Shown piece after piece: positions 8,780 to 16,588 of a stretch of 64,000 nt of DNA. Where the stretch lies: positions 1,376,929 to 1,440,928 of the forward strand of contig NZ_LFXJ01000005.1 of the NCBI RefSeq assembly GCF_001183605.1, read 5' to 3'. Source of the DNA: Lysinibacillus xylanilyticus (GTDB lineage Bacteria; Bacillota; Bacilli; Bacillales_A; Planococcaceae). Positions within the stretch are counted from its first letter, which is position 1. Every line of letters begins with the position of its first letter. A model generated the notes under the pieces. That model was not told the DNA's origin and did not search any database. It saw only the letters and a list, made by a program, of their open reading frames with translations. The position numbers were made by a program, and so were the translations under genes.

Positions 8780-9199
8780 CTACTTAAATTTCACATATAT
8801 AATTTCTGGGTCACCTTCATCTAAGTTTTCAATAAACCCACTTTTTATAAATCCCGCCGTTTCAAATACTTTATGCATACTAGTATTTGATTGATTAGTA
8901 GAAGAAAAGATTTTTGGAGTGGTAGCCATTTCTATAAAAAAAGCTAATAATTCTGAGGCAACTCCCCTTCTCCTTTCAGTTGGCTTAACAACAACTAATG
9001 AGATAAAGCTATTTTCAAAAAAGTCATTCGTAAAAATAAGAAAACCAGCAATCCCTTTTTCACTTTGCTGAATGATACAACGCTTTTCGTTAATTGCAGT
9101 ACGCAAATATTCCCGTCTCGAAAAATCCCCAATTACTTCTTGATCAATCCCACATATTTCATCTAAATGCTCCATATGTGCTTCCAGCAATTGTGTCAT
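8780..9199 (-). CDS. GNAT-family N-acetyltransferase
   Basis: 139 residues from the chosen ATG (GAGGTG lies 5 nt upstream; a GTG three codons earlier is less likely). The GNAT acetyl-CoA site appears as VVKPTERRRGVASELLAFF, with a C-terminal HKVFETAGF helix. Substrate unknown. It stands alone, followed by converging genes, in a region with several intact and broken acetyltransferase genes. Confidence 0.8.
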   Translation of the reverse strand: MTQLLEAHMEHLDEICGIDQEVIGDFSRREYLRTAINEKRCIIQQSEKGIAGFLIFTNDFFENSFISLVVVKPTERRRGVASELLAFFIEMATTPKIFSSTNQSNTSMHKVFETAGFIKSGFIENLDEGDPEIIYVKFK

Positions 9200-9260
9200 T
9201 CTGTTCACCTCATTCTTTCATGGTTGTACGACGAAATGTTATTTCTGAAGTACAGCATTT

Positions 9261-10043
9261 CTAATCAAGTTTTTCTTTATCAATTTTACTAATGTAATAA
9301 TTCATCACCCTAATCTCACCCCTGAATCCATTTGCCAACCTTCCTTCATCGACAAATCCACATTTTATATAAAGTGACTGTGCGGCAGTATTCGGTATAT
9401 TACCCGCTAACACAAGCTCATTAATATTCGGAAAATGCTCCAAAACAAAGTCCAGCAAAAGGCGGAATGCCGCTTTTGCATAGCCTTTTCCTTGTTCATA
9501 AAAGTCTGTCGAAAAGGCACGGAATCAATTATGCCTCGGCATAATTGCGTCTGGAATCGGCTTTGTGCTTAGGCCTGCAAGATGCAGGTCAGTTAGCCGT
9601 TATCGCATGGATGTGATAACGGCTAACATCCTTTATGAACTCCTTTCCGATTCCATGACATCCGCCGGAGGCATTGGGCCAACAGATGTTTTTTGCGCGA
9701 AAGCGTAGCGTCAGCAGCACGATGTTGGTTACTCAGTCGTTGCCACAGGACGTGGCGTTCTTAGACTGAGTTCCTTTATTTCAGCGGATGTTTGGACACC
9801 CGCTGAAATAAGTTAAAATCGACTGTTCATTAGAGGAATATGGCTTAACGCCCTCATTTTCATGCAATACAAAAAAGTTACGAGCTTATCTTCGTCTAAT
9901 ACAAGAACGGCATGACGATCTTTGTCCTGGTTTACTAGTTCAATGCTCGCTTTCGGAGACATCGTATAACGAAGCTGCTCCTCTGTTATAGTATATCGGT
10001 CAATTAAGTAATCATCATTTTCTTCATAAAATTTTAATCTCAT
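9261..10043 (-). pseudogene. GNAT acetyltransferase disrupted by a structured repeat element
   Basis: The 5' part (10043 down to about 9817) starts with MRLKFYEEND after a GGGAG site. Around 9870 a run of six T needs one more T to keep the frame; corrected, it reads LHENEGVKPYSSNEQSIL. The 3' part (about 9520 to 9261) resumes with FSTDFYEQGKGYAKAAFR, the acetyl-CoA site, and ends in SLYIKCGFVDEGRL. About 295 bp of unrelated, strongly structured DNA separates them. The gene is therefore dead twice over: frameshift plus insertion. Confidence 0.8.
9521..9816. repeat. Multi-hairpin structured repeat element inserted in a GNAT gene
   Basis: Within about 295 bp there are: CAATTATGCC/GGCATAATTG (9526-9547), CCTGCA/TGCAGG (9574-9588), GTTAGCCGTTATC/GATAACGGCTAAC (9592-9627), nested ACTCAGTC..GACTGAGT around GCCAC..GTGGC (9731-9771), and TTATTTCAGCGG/CCGCTGAAATAA (9776-9811). 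GGAATCGG (9553) can pair with CCGATTCC (9647) to enclose the second and third hairpins, giving a branched fold. No open frame is supported. A partial, diverged copy lies at 12046-12104, so it is a repeated element. Confidence 0.75.
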
Positions 10044-10255
10044 CGAAGCACTCCCTCTCATCTTTAGTACTCTTAATCTTCCTATTCAATCTCTACTTGA
10101 TAAAATATGGATTGAAGGTACGCATTTAATCTCCCTTCTTTCTGCTTTAGTTTGATCTTGGACATATTTCATCTTCTTGAAAATTTATTGAATAAATTAC
10201 AAATATAATGTATTCTAACATGATTTAGAAATTTAATTTAGGATAGGTGGTAATT

Positions 10256-10846
10256 TTGGAACTATTAGAGAGAGCTTCAAAACGAAAAGTAACTGTCATG
10301 CGTATTCTAGAAGAATTAGAACTGATAGAAAAATGAAATACAATTGGACAAGCTTATGTTGTCGGGGCAACAGCGTATGATTTATTAGTGGATCAAGATA
10401 TCGATATCGAAACATTTTGTGTTCGCCCTAATGCAGCGGAAGCTATGTCGATATTATCGGATTTAACTAGCAATCCGAAGGTTTTAGAATTAAAGTATCG
10501 AAATTATTTGGAAACACCATTTAATGGTTATTATTTTAAAATACAATATGAGCAAATGCCATCAGAAATTTGGAATATTGATATGTGGCTGTTTTCTGAA
10601 ACACGGAATGGCCCTCTATCAAGAGATTTAGTATCGATAATGAACGATTCTTTAACAATTGAGAGTCGAAAGTATATTTTAAATATTAAAGAAGAGCTTA
10701 AGAAATCCCTAGTACTTCCTTCGATTTATGTATATAGAGCAGTGTTAGACCACGCGATTCAATGCATAGAGGATTTTCTAAATTGGATGGAGCAACAAGA
10801 TGTAGACAACCAGACAAATTGGCGTCCTTCAAAAAACAATAAATAA
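10256..10846 (+). pseudogene. Nucleotidyltransferase-like protein with an in-frame UGA
   Basis: A TTG at 10256 with GGTGG upstream opens a frame LELLERASKRKVTVMRILEEL..EK, hits TGA at 10334-10336, and continues in the same frame as NTIGQAYVVGATAYDLLVDQDIDIETF to 10846. The VVGATAYDLLVDQDIDIE stretch resembles the G-S/D-x-D core of nucleotidyltransferase folds. TGG to TGA is the simplest origin of the stop. Downstream GTG codons could restart translation, but would lose the N-terminus of the fold. Family assignment is moderate. Confidence 0.6.
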
Positions 10847-10899
10847 AATTCGGGCTTTTCTTTTAATGCCTTTCATAAAGGTCATCACCATAACGTATA

Positions 10900-10950
10900 G
10901 TTGATTTTCGTTCCGACTGGACGCTTTCCTGGAGGCGTCCGATGATCGTC
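10900..10950. repeat. REP-like dispersed repeat, copy 1
   Basis: GTTGATTTTCGTTCCGACTGG followed by CGCTTTCCTG and GGCGTCC is similar to 28507-28568. This resembles intergenic repeats common in Bacillaceae. No coding role. Confidence 0.55.
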
Positions 10951-11061
10951 ATTCAAACAATAACTTATATTTTCCTATTCGATACCTGGTTAAAAAAAAT
11001 AGTTTCTACTAATTACCAAAAATGCTATTATAAAGTTATCTAATTTAAAGGAGTTGTGCAT

Positions 11062-11121
11062 ATGAGTGCGGAAAGTGCAGTAGATGTTTTGTTTATACAA
11101 CAAATAATCCAAGGGGTGTAG
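11062..11121 (+). CDS. Possible 19-codon leader peptide upstream of a GNAT gene
   Basis: ATG at 11062 with AAAGGAG 8 nt upstream encodes MSAESAVDVLFIQQIIQGV and ends in TAG at 11119-11121, 35 bp before the acetyltransferase gene. The CCCTT/AAGGG pair just downstream could fold near the next ribosome site. It may be a leader peptide or the stub of a broken gene: the same frame after the TAG continues for about ten plausible codons. No homologue is recognised. Confidence 0.4.
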   Translation: MSAESAVDVLFIQQIIQGV

Positions 11122-11156
11122 ACTCTAACTGCAGCCCTTGAACAAGGGAGAAAAAA

Positions 11157-11711
11157 ATGGAAAATTATTTCGAAGAATTTCTTACAGGTCAAGCTATTAC
11201 TTTACAACAAATGACTTCCTCCGACTTAGAGGCATTTGTAAAAATCGAAAGTGAAAAAAAATCGTTGCTCCTTGCCAATGACGAAATCCCCTTTCCAAAT
11301 ACCTTTGAGGATCATTCTTCATTCTTTCAAAGTATTAGTGGCAAAAAAGAGGAGTATATCTTCGGTATATTTGAAAAGTCGACTAATGAGCTTATCGGCT
11401 CCTGTGGTGTCTATGGAATCAACTGGCAAAATAGTACTTGCTTTGTAGGCATATCGATTGGTGAACAATGGCATGGTAACGGATTGGGTTCGGATGCAAT
11501 GAAAACCCTCATACATTTTATTTTTAATTATATTGCTATTAATAAAGTAAAGCTTCAGGTTTTTAGCTTTAACAAAGGAGCTATTCGTTCCTATGAAAAA
11601 TGTGGATTTACAAAAGAAGGTATTCTACGAAATGAGATTTTCCGCTTCGGCCAATTTCATGATGTAGTTTTATTTGGTCTATTACGAGAAGAATGGACTC
11701 AAATAGGATAA
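11157..11711 (+). CDS. RimJ/RimL-type GNAT N-acetyltransferase
   Basis: 184 residues, the full length of the RimJ/RimL group. The acetyl-CoA site is EQWHGNGLGSDAMKTLIHFIF (about 105-125), with a downstream NKGAIRSYEKCGFTKEGILRNE segment typical of the group. GGGAG 7-8 nt upstream fixes the start. The substrate could be a ribosomal protein N-terminus or a small amine. Two decayed relatives of this same gene lie at 12105-12200 and 17249-17335, so the locus has been copied repeatedly. A strong terminator follows. Confidence 0.85.
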   Translation: MENYFEEFLTGQAITLQQMTSSDLEAFVKIESEKKSLLLANDEIPFPNTFEDHSSFFQSISGKKEEYIFGIFEKSTNELIGSCGVYGINWQNSTCFVGISIGEQWHGNGLGSDAMKTLIHFIFNYIAINKVKLQVFSFNKGAIRSYEKCGFTKEGILRNEIFRFGQFHDVVLFGLLREEWTQIG

Positions 11712-11760
11712 GTAATTTTCCACAGGTGGAAATACGTTGGATTTCTCGACAAATTGACCT

Positions 11761-11789
11761 AAGGGGCTGCCAGTAGACAGCCCTTTTTT
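11761..11789 (+). terminator. Terminator of the GNAT gene
   Basis: GGGGCTG and CAGCCC with loop CCAGTAGA, then TTTTTT. Similar hairpins with the inner AGTAGA loop recur at 17360-17386 and 27574-27600. Confidence 0.85.
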
Positions 11790-11826
11790 CTATTCTTATG
11801 AAGCGATGATTTTAGGAATAAATACA

Positions 11827-11868
11827 AAAAGACCAGGATCTCAGCAATGAAGTGAGTCCTGGTCTTTT
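11827..11868. terminator. Second hairpin, likely bidirectional terminator
   Basis: AAAAGACCAGGA and TCCTGGTCTTTT form a 12-bp stem with an 18-nt loop, A-run before and T-run after. Confidence 0.7.
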
Positions 11869-12045
11869 GCGAAAGTGAATCTTACTAATTTTTGCTTAGT
11901 TTTAGATTCTATTAATATGTACGATTTAGTCCAAAAAAAGTTACAGAAATTATTAAAAAAAATTAAATAATTTTTAAAAGGACTTAAAAGTAATTCCTAA
12001 ACTTATGTTTTATGGGCATTTTTTAAGTGCCTCAGATGAAGTTAC

Positions 12046-12104
12046 AAATCAATTACTCCTCAGCATACTTGCGTCTGGAATCAGCTTTGTACTTGCTTTG
12101 CAGG
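12046..12104. repeat. Partial copy of the multi-hairpin element
   Basis: AATCAATTACTCCTCAGCAT, GCGTCTGGAATCAGCTTTGT and TTTGCAGGC match 9524-9588 in order with scattered differences; the rest of the element is absent. Like the full copy, it abuts a broken acetyltransferase gene. Confidence 0.65.
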
Positions 12105-12200
12105 CATTTCATTTGGCGAATAATTGCCGGGCAAAGACCTTGGAACGAAGCAATGAAAACTCTTACTCACTTTAATTTTATTTATGTTTTTATTAATGGC
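12105..12200 (+). pseudogene. Remnant of a RimJ/RimL-type GNAT gene
   Basis: GCAATGAAAACTCTTACTCA followed by TTTTATTTATGTTTTTATTAAT matches the segment of the gene at 11157 that encodes AMKTLIHFIFNYIAINK; the preceding bases align with the acetyl-CoA loop codons but are out of frame. Only about 95 bp survive. Confidence 0.6.
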
Positions 12201-12241
12201 TGTTTTCTCAAAGATTGTTGCTTATGGATTGTCATCTTATT

Positions 12242-12267
12242 CAACTAAAGCACCCCGTTCGTTTAAG
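12242..12267. repeat. Palindromic spacer repeat R1
   Basis: CAACTAAAGCACCCCGTTCG, then TTTAAG. Family consensus is TTCAACTAAAC-tgcccc-GTTAGTTGAA, an inverted repeat with a short GC-rich centre. Confidence 0.65.
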
Positions 12268-12542
12268 TACATTATTTCACAATCTCCATAGTCGTTTTAA
12301 CGGAAATATCGTACCGCCTAAATTATATGACTTTAGAGTCAATATGAAATTTAATTTGAATTTTTTCAATATATAGATATAGAGAGAATGTTTTGTTTAA
12401 AAATATCTTATTTATATAAACTGTTTTAATGTACTTAGTAGTCTTACACAAATAAATAATAAATTAAATATTAAGAATTGGCTGGAATTGTGACTCCATA
12501 TATATTAATGCTCCTTAATCCACTGCACATTCTAAAATGAAT
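12268..12542. other. AT-rich non-coding stretch
   Basis: I see no coding region, clear terminator or promoter here. Confidence 0.5.
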
Positions 12543-12770
12543 TCAACTAATTAACTCACGCTGTTCGTTTTCTGGAACACCTTTTGAATTTTCGGATAAT
12601 GTAACAACCCAATCAGCACAATCTTTTACATTTCAATGCACTTCACTTAAACGCTCATTCATACGAGAAAGCGTGTCCCCATCTTTTTCGCATAAATCAT
12701 AATTCAAATGTGACTTGTCAGTATCAATTTCTTTATTGGAATGATTTAATGTTTTTCGGTCTAGATGGTT
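12543..12770 (-). pseudogene. Remnant of a MobV/Pre plasmid relaxase
   Basis: One frame reads DRKTLNHSNKEIDTDKSHLNYDL, then TLSRMNERLSEVH, a TGA, and NVKDCADWVVTLSENSKGVPENEQ. The N-S-N-x-x-I-D-x-x-x-S/T-H-L-N-Y-D-L signature belongs to the N-terminal part of MobV (pMV158 MobM, Pre) relaxases, which nick plasmid transfer origins. Only about 75 codons remain, with an internal stop, no start and no C-terminus. It marks past capture of a mobilisable plasmid. Confidence 0.75.
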
Positions 12771-12861
12771 CGATAATCCTTTACATCTAATTTCACAAAA
12801 TCAGGAAAATATTTATAATGAATTTTATGTTAAAATATTAATTAAGGGAGGAATATATATT

Positions 12862-13248
12862 ATGTCGATTATACTATTTGATGGAGAATGTAACTTATGT
12901 AATCAAAGTGTTGTATTTGTTATAAAAAAAGATACAGAAAATCATTTTAAATTTGCATCACGTCAAAGTAAAATAGGAAATCAATTGTTAGATCAATATA
13001 AAATAGATAAAAATATAGATAGTATAATAGTCATTGATAATGACACTGTTTATTTAGAATCTGATGCAATATTACATATTTGTAAATATATAAAAAGATG
13101 GCGAATTCTGTGTATTTTTTCGATATTCCCAAAACTAATTAGGGATGTTTTTTACAAAAGATTTGCAAAAAACAGATATAAATGGTTTGGAAAAAAAGAA
13201 CAATGTATGATTCCTACTCCAGAGATTAAAAAGAGGTTCTTAGAATAA
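12862..13248 (+). CDS. DCC-family thi(ol) oxidoreductase-like protein (DUF393)
   Basis: 128 residues, normal length. The family-defining FDGECNLCN (D-x-x-C-x-x-C) motif is at residues 6-14, followed by VVFVIKKD and FASRQSK. DCC proteins have a thioredoxin-like fold; their role is unproven. GGGAGG about 10 nt before the ATG supports the start. Codon use is more AT-rich than its neighbours, which fits recent acquisition. It stands alone between relics. Confidence 0.85.
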   Translation: MSIILFDGECNLCNQSVVFVIKKDTENHFKFASRQSKIGNQLLDQYKIDKNIDSIIVIDNDTVYLESDAILHICKYIKRWRILCIFSIFPKLIRDVFYKRFAKNRYKWFGKKEQCMIPTPEIKKRFLE

Positions 13249-13306
13249 TTAAAAGGGATTTTAACATTCTTATTTCGTTTAGGCGAAAAAGAAAGACAAA
13301 CAGTAA

Positions 13307-13381
13307 GTGTCAATGGTAAGCGGACTGGAATGGATCAGCGGTTTGTGCTGATCCATGAAAGGAGCATTAAGTAATTGACAC
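13307..13381. repeat. Nested inverted repeat
   Basis: GTGTCAAT (13307-13314) and ATTGACAC (13374-13381) flank GGATCAGC-ggtttgt-GCTGATCC (13332-13354). The 75-bp unit could form a two-tier stem or be a small non-autonomous element. No gene is seen between 13250 and 13531. Confidence 0.55.
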
Positions 13382-13531
13382 GTACAGCTGAATGGGTTTG
13401 GCGTTGCATATTCACTAATATTTATCGATATCTATCTTGAACTATTCTACTTGGTTAGTAAATAACATCTTCACTTGTTGGAGAAATGCCCCTGTTCTAA
13501 TTTCTTTCCAAAGAAGACTGTGGAAACCCAT

Positions 13532-13564
13532 CTTAAAGTAAAGCACCCCGTTTGTTAAATAAGG
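13532..13564. repeat. Palindromic spacer repeat R2
   Basis: CTTAAAGTAAAGCACCCCGT then TTGTTAAATAAGG, 55 bp past the stop of the converging VOC gene. Together with about 15 bp upstream (CTGTGGAAACCC) it matches R3b at 14120-14164. Confidence 0.65.
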
Positions 13565-13618
13565 AAAAGGAAAAGACAGCTAATTACCCTAAGTACCGAA
13601 TAAATATAAGTAATTCTT

Positions 13619-13996
13619 TTATTGGCAAACCCCTAATGGATTACCATCTGGGTCATAGAAAGTAAAATATTTAGTGTCTCCTTCTCCATCTATGGGATTT
13701 ACCTTAACATTCTGTTCAAGTAAAAATCTATGAGTTTCTTCAATATTCTGAGGAATAAAATTATAATATTTCCCCACACCAAAATTATTTTTTGGAAATT
13801 TCATTGGTTGATGATTCAAGGTTTTTACAAGGCATACTACTGTTTGGGACTGTTCTGCAATCTTCATTACAGCTTCTTCTTCTTCAATGTAAATTAATTT
13901 AAACCCAAGTATATCTTCATACCAATTTGCTGACAATTCAGGGTCTTTTACTGGAATAAAAACTCCTTCCATCCCCCTCAAAAGTGGTTTGGTCAT
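13619..13996 (-). CDS. VOC/glyoxalase-superfamily protein
   Basis: 125 residues, a single glyoxalase-fold unit with two beta-alpha-beta modules: GVFIPVKDPELSANWYEDILGFKL (about 11-34) and the terminal YFTFYDPDGNPLGVCQ, where the D-P-D-G-N-P-x-G turn is typical. The group contains metal-dependent lyases, dioxygenases and thiol transferases such as fosfomycin or bleomycin resistance proteins; the substrate is unknown. GGAG 9 nt before the ATG. A palindromic spacer repeat lies downstream (R2) and upstream (R3). Confidence 0.82.
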   Translation of the reverse strand: MTKPLLRGMEGVFIPVKDPELSANWYEDILGFKLIYIEEEEAVMKIAEQSQTVVCLVKTLNHQPMKFPKNNFGVGKYYNFIPQNIEETHRFLLEQNVKVNPIDGEGDTKYFTFYDPDGNPLGVCQ

Positions 13997-14074
13997 TTCC
14001 TTTAACTCCTTTTAAAAAATTTTTTTACAATATTAATTCGATTTAATCCTACGAAACCCTTTAATTAATCCTAA

Positions 14075-14105
14075 TTTAACCAAACCACCTTGTTGGTTGA
14101 ATAAG
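14075..14105. repeat. Palindromic spacer repeat R3a
   Basis: TTTAACCAAACCACCTTGTT then GGTTGAATAAG: AACCAA and TTGGTT are compensating changes relative to the family consensus, so the pairing is preserved although the sequence drifted. Confidence 0.6.
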
Positions 14106-14133
14106 AAAAAGAGGGGATTCTGTGGAATCCTAT

Positions 14134-14164
14134 CTTGAAGTAAGGCACCTCGTTAGTTTAATAA
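14134..14164. repeat. Palindromic spacer repeat R3b overlapping a stop codon
   Basis: CTTGAAGTAAGGCACCTCGT then TAGTTTAATAA. The TAA stop of the histidine-phosphatase gene (14153-14155 on the minus strand) lies inside this repeat. Confidence 0.65.
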
Positions 14165-14785
14165 ATCAAAATGAGATGTATCATTAAATTTATTTACAAC
14201 ATTTTGCTGAAAACTATTTTGACTTAGAATTGTAACCCCACCTACTGATGAAGAAAAATAAGCGTTAACAATCATTTCTGGCTCAAATTTCATCCACCAA
14301 GCAAGTATATAACCTAAAGTTCCTCCGTGAGTGACAATCATTAGATTTTTGGTCTTTTCAGATTCATATATCCTATCCATACAACTACAAACTCGACTAT
14401 AAAATTCTCGCCAACTTTCACCATCTTGAAATTCCTGATAATCTAAATCAAATCCATTTCTTGTTCTTGGATTTCTATTTTCTCTTGCCCAATCCTTTGT
14501 CTTTCCTGCCGCAACACCAGTATTTATTTCACGCAGACTTTTATCTTTAATAACATCTAAACCTAATTCTCTACCTACTATTTCTGCTGTTTGTAACGCT
14601 CTGAGTAAGTCAGAAGAATACAGAACATAATCATCTTTACTATCTACCAATTCTTTTAATTTTCTGCCTAATGTTTTTGCTTGTTTTCTACCAAATTCAG
14701 TTAAAGGAGTATCAGTCCATCCACCTGACATATTATTAATATGATGCTCCGACTGACAATGCTGTATCAAGATAATTTTGCCCAT
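14153..14785 (-). CDS. Histidine-phosphatase-superfamily protein with altered RHG motif
   Basis: 210 residues. Overall fold of the phosphoglycerate-mutase-like superfamily: N-terminal ILIQHCQSEHHINNMSGGWTDTPLTEFGRKQA, YSSDLLRALQTAEI and C-terminal MIVTHGGTLGYIL. The signature L-x-R-H-G-E is here IQHCQSE: the nucleophile His remains, but Arg is Gln and Gly is Cys. This occurs in a known subgroup in my recollection, but activity should not be assumed. It is flanked by spacer repeats on both sides; its stop codon lies within one. Confidence 0.78.
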   Translation of the reverse strand: MGKIILIQHCQSEHHINNMSGGWTDTPLTEFGRKQAKTLGRKLKELVDSKDDYVLYSSDLLRALQTAEIVGRELGLDVIKDKSLREINTGVAAGKTKDWARENRNPRTRNGFDLDYQEFQDGESWREFYSRVCSCMDRIYESEKTKNLMIVTHGGTLGYILAWWMKFEPEMIVNAYFSSSVGGVTILSQNSFQQNVVNKFNDTSHFDLLN

Positions 14786-14831
14786 TCAATTGACCACCTT
14801 TGTGAAATTTTTACTGCCTTCAATGTTATTT

Positions 14832-14864
14832 TACTTCAACTAAACTCCCCCGTTAGCTCAACAA
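14832..14864. repeat. Palindromic spacer repeat R4a
   Basis: ACTTCAACTAAACTCCCCCG then TTAGCTCAACAAG, close to the family consensus, between the histidine-phosphatase and DinB genes. Confidence 0.65.
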
Positions 14865-14893
14865 GAAAAAAGATGCTGCCGCCGCAACACCTT

Positions 14894-14924
14894 GTTTAAC
14901 TCTTGCACCCGTTTGTGGAACAAG
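14894..14924. repeat. Palindromic spacer repeat R4b (diverged)
   Basis: GTTTAACTCTTGCACCCGTT then TGTGGAACAAG, 23 bp past the stop of the DinB gene. Confidence 0.5.
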
Positions 14925-14946
14925 AAATGTAAGTTGTCTCACTATC

Positions 14947-15435
14947 TCATTTAATATTAGTTTTCCAGCCTTTTTGTAGTTGTTTTCGGATGTAAACAAT
15001 TTGTCCAATATGGTAAGCGTTATGCGTAGACATATTTCCCAGTACCCCCCACCACTTTGCAGTCTCTGGGAAACCATTCACTTCACTTTCAACCTTTTCT
15101 TCAGTTATTAGATCTTGCCACTGAAGCAGAACCTTTAGGAGGCACTCTTTTAAGTCAGCAAATCTTTTATTTTCCGGAACAATAAAGCTTTTATTATTAT
15201 CACCTATTGGCGCAACAGCATTCACATGAGATTTTTGGTACCTCTTTTGCCATGTCTCATTCCAGTAAAGTAGATGTTGCACAATTTCAGCGATACTGTT
15301 ACTTTCATCGTTTGGTTTCCAAAACGCTTCTTCCTCTGACAAGTTTGCTACTGATTCCGAAAACGGAACGTAAAAGCTAGGGTCGTTCGCATTTGCTAAC
15401 AACTGATCGACTAAAACATCTTTAGCATGGGACAT
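14947..15435 (-). CDS. DinB-family protein
   Basis: 162 residues. Four-helix DinB/YfiT fold with three likely metal-ligand histidines: one in IVQHLLYWNETW and two in HNAYHIGQIVYIRKQL near the C-terminus. Members include bacillithiol-S-transferases and other metal-dependent enzymes; many are uncharacterised. The ATG at 15435 is preferred over a GTG three codons earlier because GGGAG lies 10 nt before it and overlaps the GTG. One gene per spacer-repeat unit, as for its neighbours. Confidence 0.85.
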   Translation of the reverse strand: MSHAKDVLVDQLLANANDPSFYVPFSESVANLSEEEAFWKPNDESNSIAEIVQHLLYWNETWQKRYQKSHVNAVAPIGDNNKSFIVPENKRFADLKECLLKVLLQWQDLITEEKVESEVNGFPETAKWWGVLGNMSTHNAYHIGQIVYIRKQLQKGWKTNIK

Positions 15436-15547
15436 TTCAATCACACTCCCTTTTAATTATATCTTTTCTATTTCAATGCTTTTTTGAATTCTCCTTCTTT
15501 ATTCCGATAAATGGCCCTTTTCATGAAGAAAAGCACAATTCTTGCTG

Positions 15548-15574
15548 TAGAATTGCGCCCGATTGTTGAACAAG
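15548..15574. repeat. Palindromic spacer repeat R5
   Basis: TAGAATTGCGCCCGATTGTT then GAACAAG. This subtype (GCCCGATTGTTGAAC) reappears at 17165-17187. A diverged relative follows at 15585-15622. Confidence 0.55.
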
Positions 15575-15646
15575 TCTAAATACGATTATTAAACTGAGCT
15601 GCGTCGTTAACTCTATAACTTCAACAAATAAATCTTTAATCTTTTT

Positions 15647-15766
15647 TTAAAATCCAGCACCAGAATAATTACGCATGTATAAAACCCCCATCTCGTTATC
15701 ACGAATAATCCTAAAAGTTTCTAGACTTTCCTGAATATAAATATCTTCAAATCGTTTGCTACCCAT
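15647..15766 (-). CDS. 39-residue protein, DUF6440-like N-terminus
   Basis: ATG at 15766 preceded by AGGGAG encodes MGSKRFEDIYIQES.. with RIIRDNEMGVLYMRNYSGAGF at the end. The pattern (KRFE..., D-x-x-T/M-G-V-x-Y, G-x-G-A-G) resembles DUF6440 small proteins, but the usual C-terminal third is absent because of a TAA after GAGF. It is either a truncated copy or a short variant. Confidence 0.5.
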   Translation of the reverse strand: MGSKRFEDIYIQESLETFRIIRDNEMGVLYMRNYSGAGF

Positions 15767-15808
15767 TTGTCTACTCTCCCTTAACCTGATAATTACTAAA
15801 TTGATTCA

Positions 15809-15900
15809 TTAACTCCAGTTCTTGATAGCCTCTTTAATTTCAACATATTTATGCCACTCTTTATAATGCTGTTTCTCAAAAGTAAATTCGATTATCAAAG
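15809..15900 (-). pseudogene. C-terminal fragment of an unrecognised protein
   Basis: A frame without start reads IIEFTFEKQHYKEWHKYVEIKE.. and ends in TAA at 15809. It looks like genuine protein sequence (amphipathic, acidic) but only about 30 codons remain. Confidence 0.3.
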
Positions 15901-15910
15901 CAAACTACAA

Positions 15911-15952
15911 TTATTAAACTAAACTGTACCGTTATTTCAATGACTTCAACAA
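15911..15952. repeat. Palindromic spacer repeat R6 (diverged)
   Basis: TTATTAAACTAAACTGTACC then GTTATTTCAA: left arm intact, right arm decayed. Confidence 0.45.
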
Positions 15953-16002
15953 AAATTCTCTAATCCTTTAGTACAACAAGAAAAAACGAATCGAACTTCA
16001 CC

Positions 16003-16030
16003 CCAATTGTTAGACACATCTTACAATTGG
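16003..16030. repeat. Short inverted repeat, possible IS3-family end
   Basis: CCAATTGT (16003-16010) and ACAATTGG (16023-16030) surround TAGACACATCTT. On the minus strand this reads like the outer end of IS3-type elements seen in bacilli (TGTCTAACAATTGGGGTGAA). No transposase is nearby, so at most a terminal fragment. Confidence 0.3.
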
Positions 16031-16196
16031 AGGTACAGTTCATCAGTAGAAATGGCGATCTTTTTCATTTCAAAAGTGAAAAAATTTAAATTTTAGAAGT
16101 CAGGCATTGCATGTAGATGCCACACATGATAAACTACATTACTTAGAGAAGGTGCCTCACATGCATGTTTAGGAATTATAAAATATGGAGGTTCTT

Positions 16197-16556
16197 ATGC
16201 CAATAGTAAAATTGACACTTAACGACGAGTACTATGAAAAATTAAAAAAAATGGCTCAGGCCGAGCAAAAGAGTATCCAAGACTATATCAGACATACTAT
16301 ATTTCAGATTGATACCATCTTCACCCCAGAAGAAGCTGTAAAGAGAATTCGTGAAGAAAATTTTGAAATTGAAGATGAATTTGAGTTACCTGACGTCTAT
16401 GGTGAGGACTGGACTATCGAAAGAGGCCCTGCAGGTGTATTTGGTAAGAAATTCTTTAATTACGTCAATGCACATCCTGACCTAGGTATTAAGTTTAAGG
16501 ATATGGGGAAATACGGACGTAGAGCTGTTTATAGAATCGTAAAAAAAGACGACTAA
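16197..16556 (+). CDS. Ribbon-helix-helix protein with DUF1413 domain
   Basis: 119 residues. N-terminal ribbon-helix-helix-like segment (VKLTLNDEYYEKLKKMAQAEQKSIQDYIRHTIF), then a DUF1413 unit: FELPDVYGEDWTIERGPAGVFGKKFFNYV..DLGIKFKDMGKYGRRAVYRI. Probably DNA-binding. TGGAGG lies 5 nt before the ATG at 16197 and inside the longer open frame, which decides the start. The small gene at 16589 follows 32 bp later, likely the same transcript. Confidence 0.75.
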   Translation: MPIVKLTLNDEYYEKLKKMAQAEQKSIQDYIRHTIFQIDTIFTPEEAVKRIREENFEIEDEFELPDVYGEDWTIERGPAGVFGKKFFNYVNAHPDLGIKFKDMGKYGRRAVYRIVKKDD

Positions 16557-16588
16557 CCACATTCAAAAAAGTGACAGGAGGTATGCAA

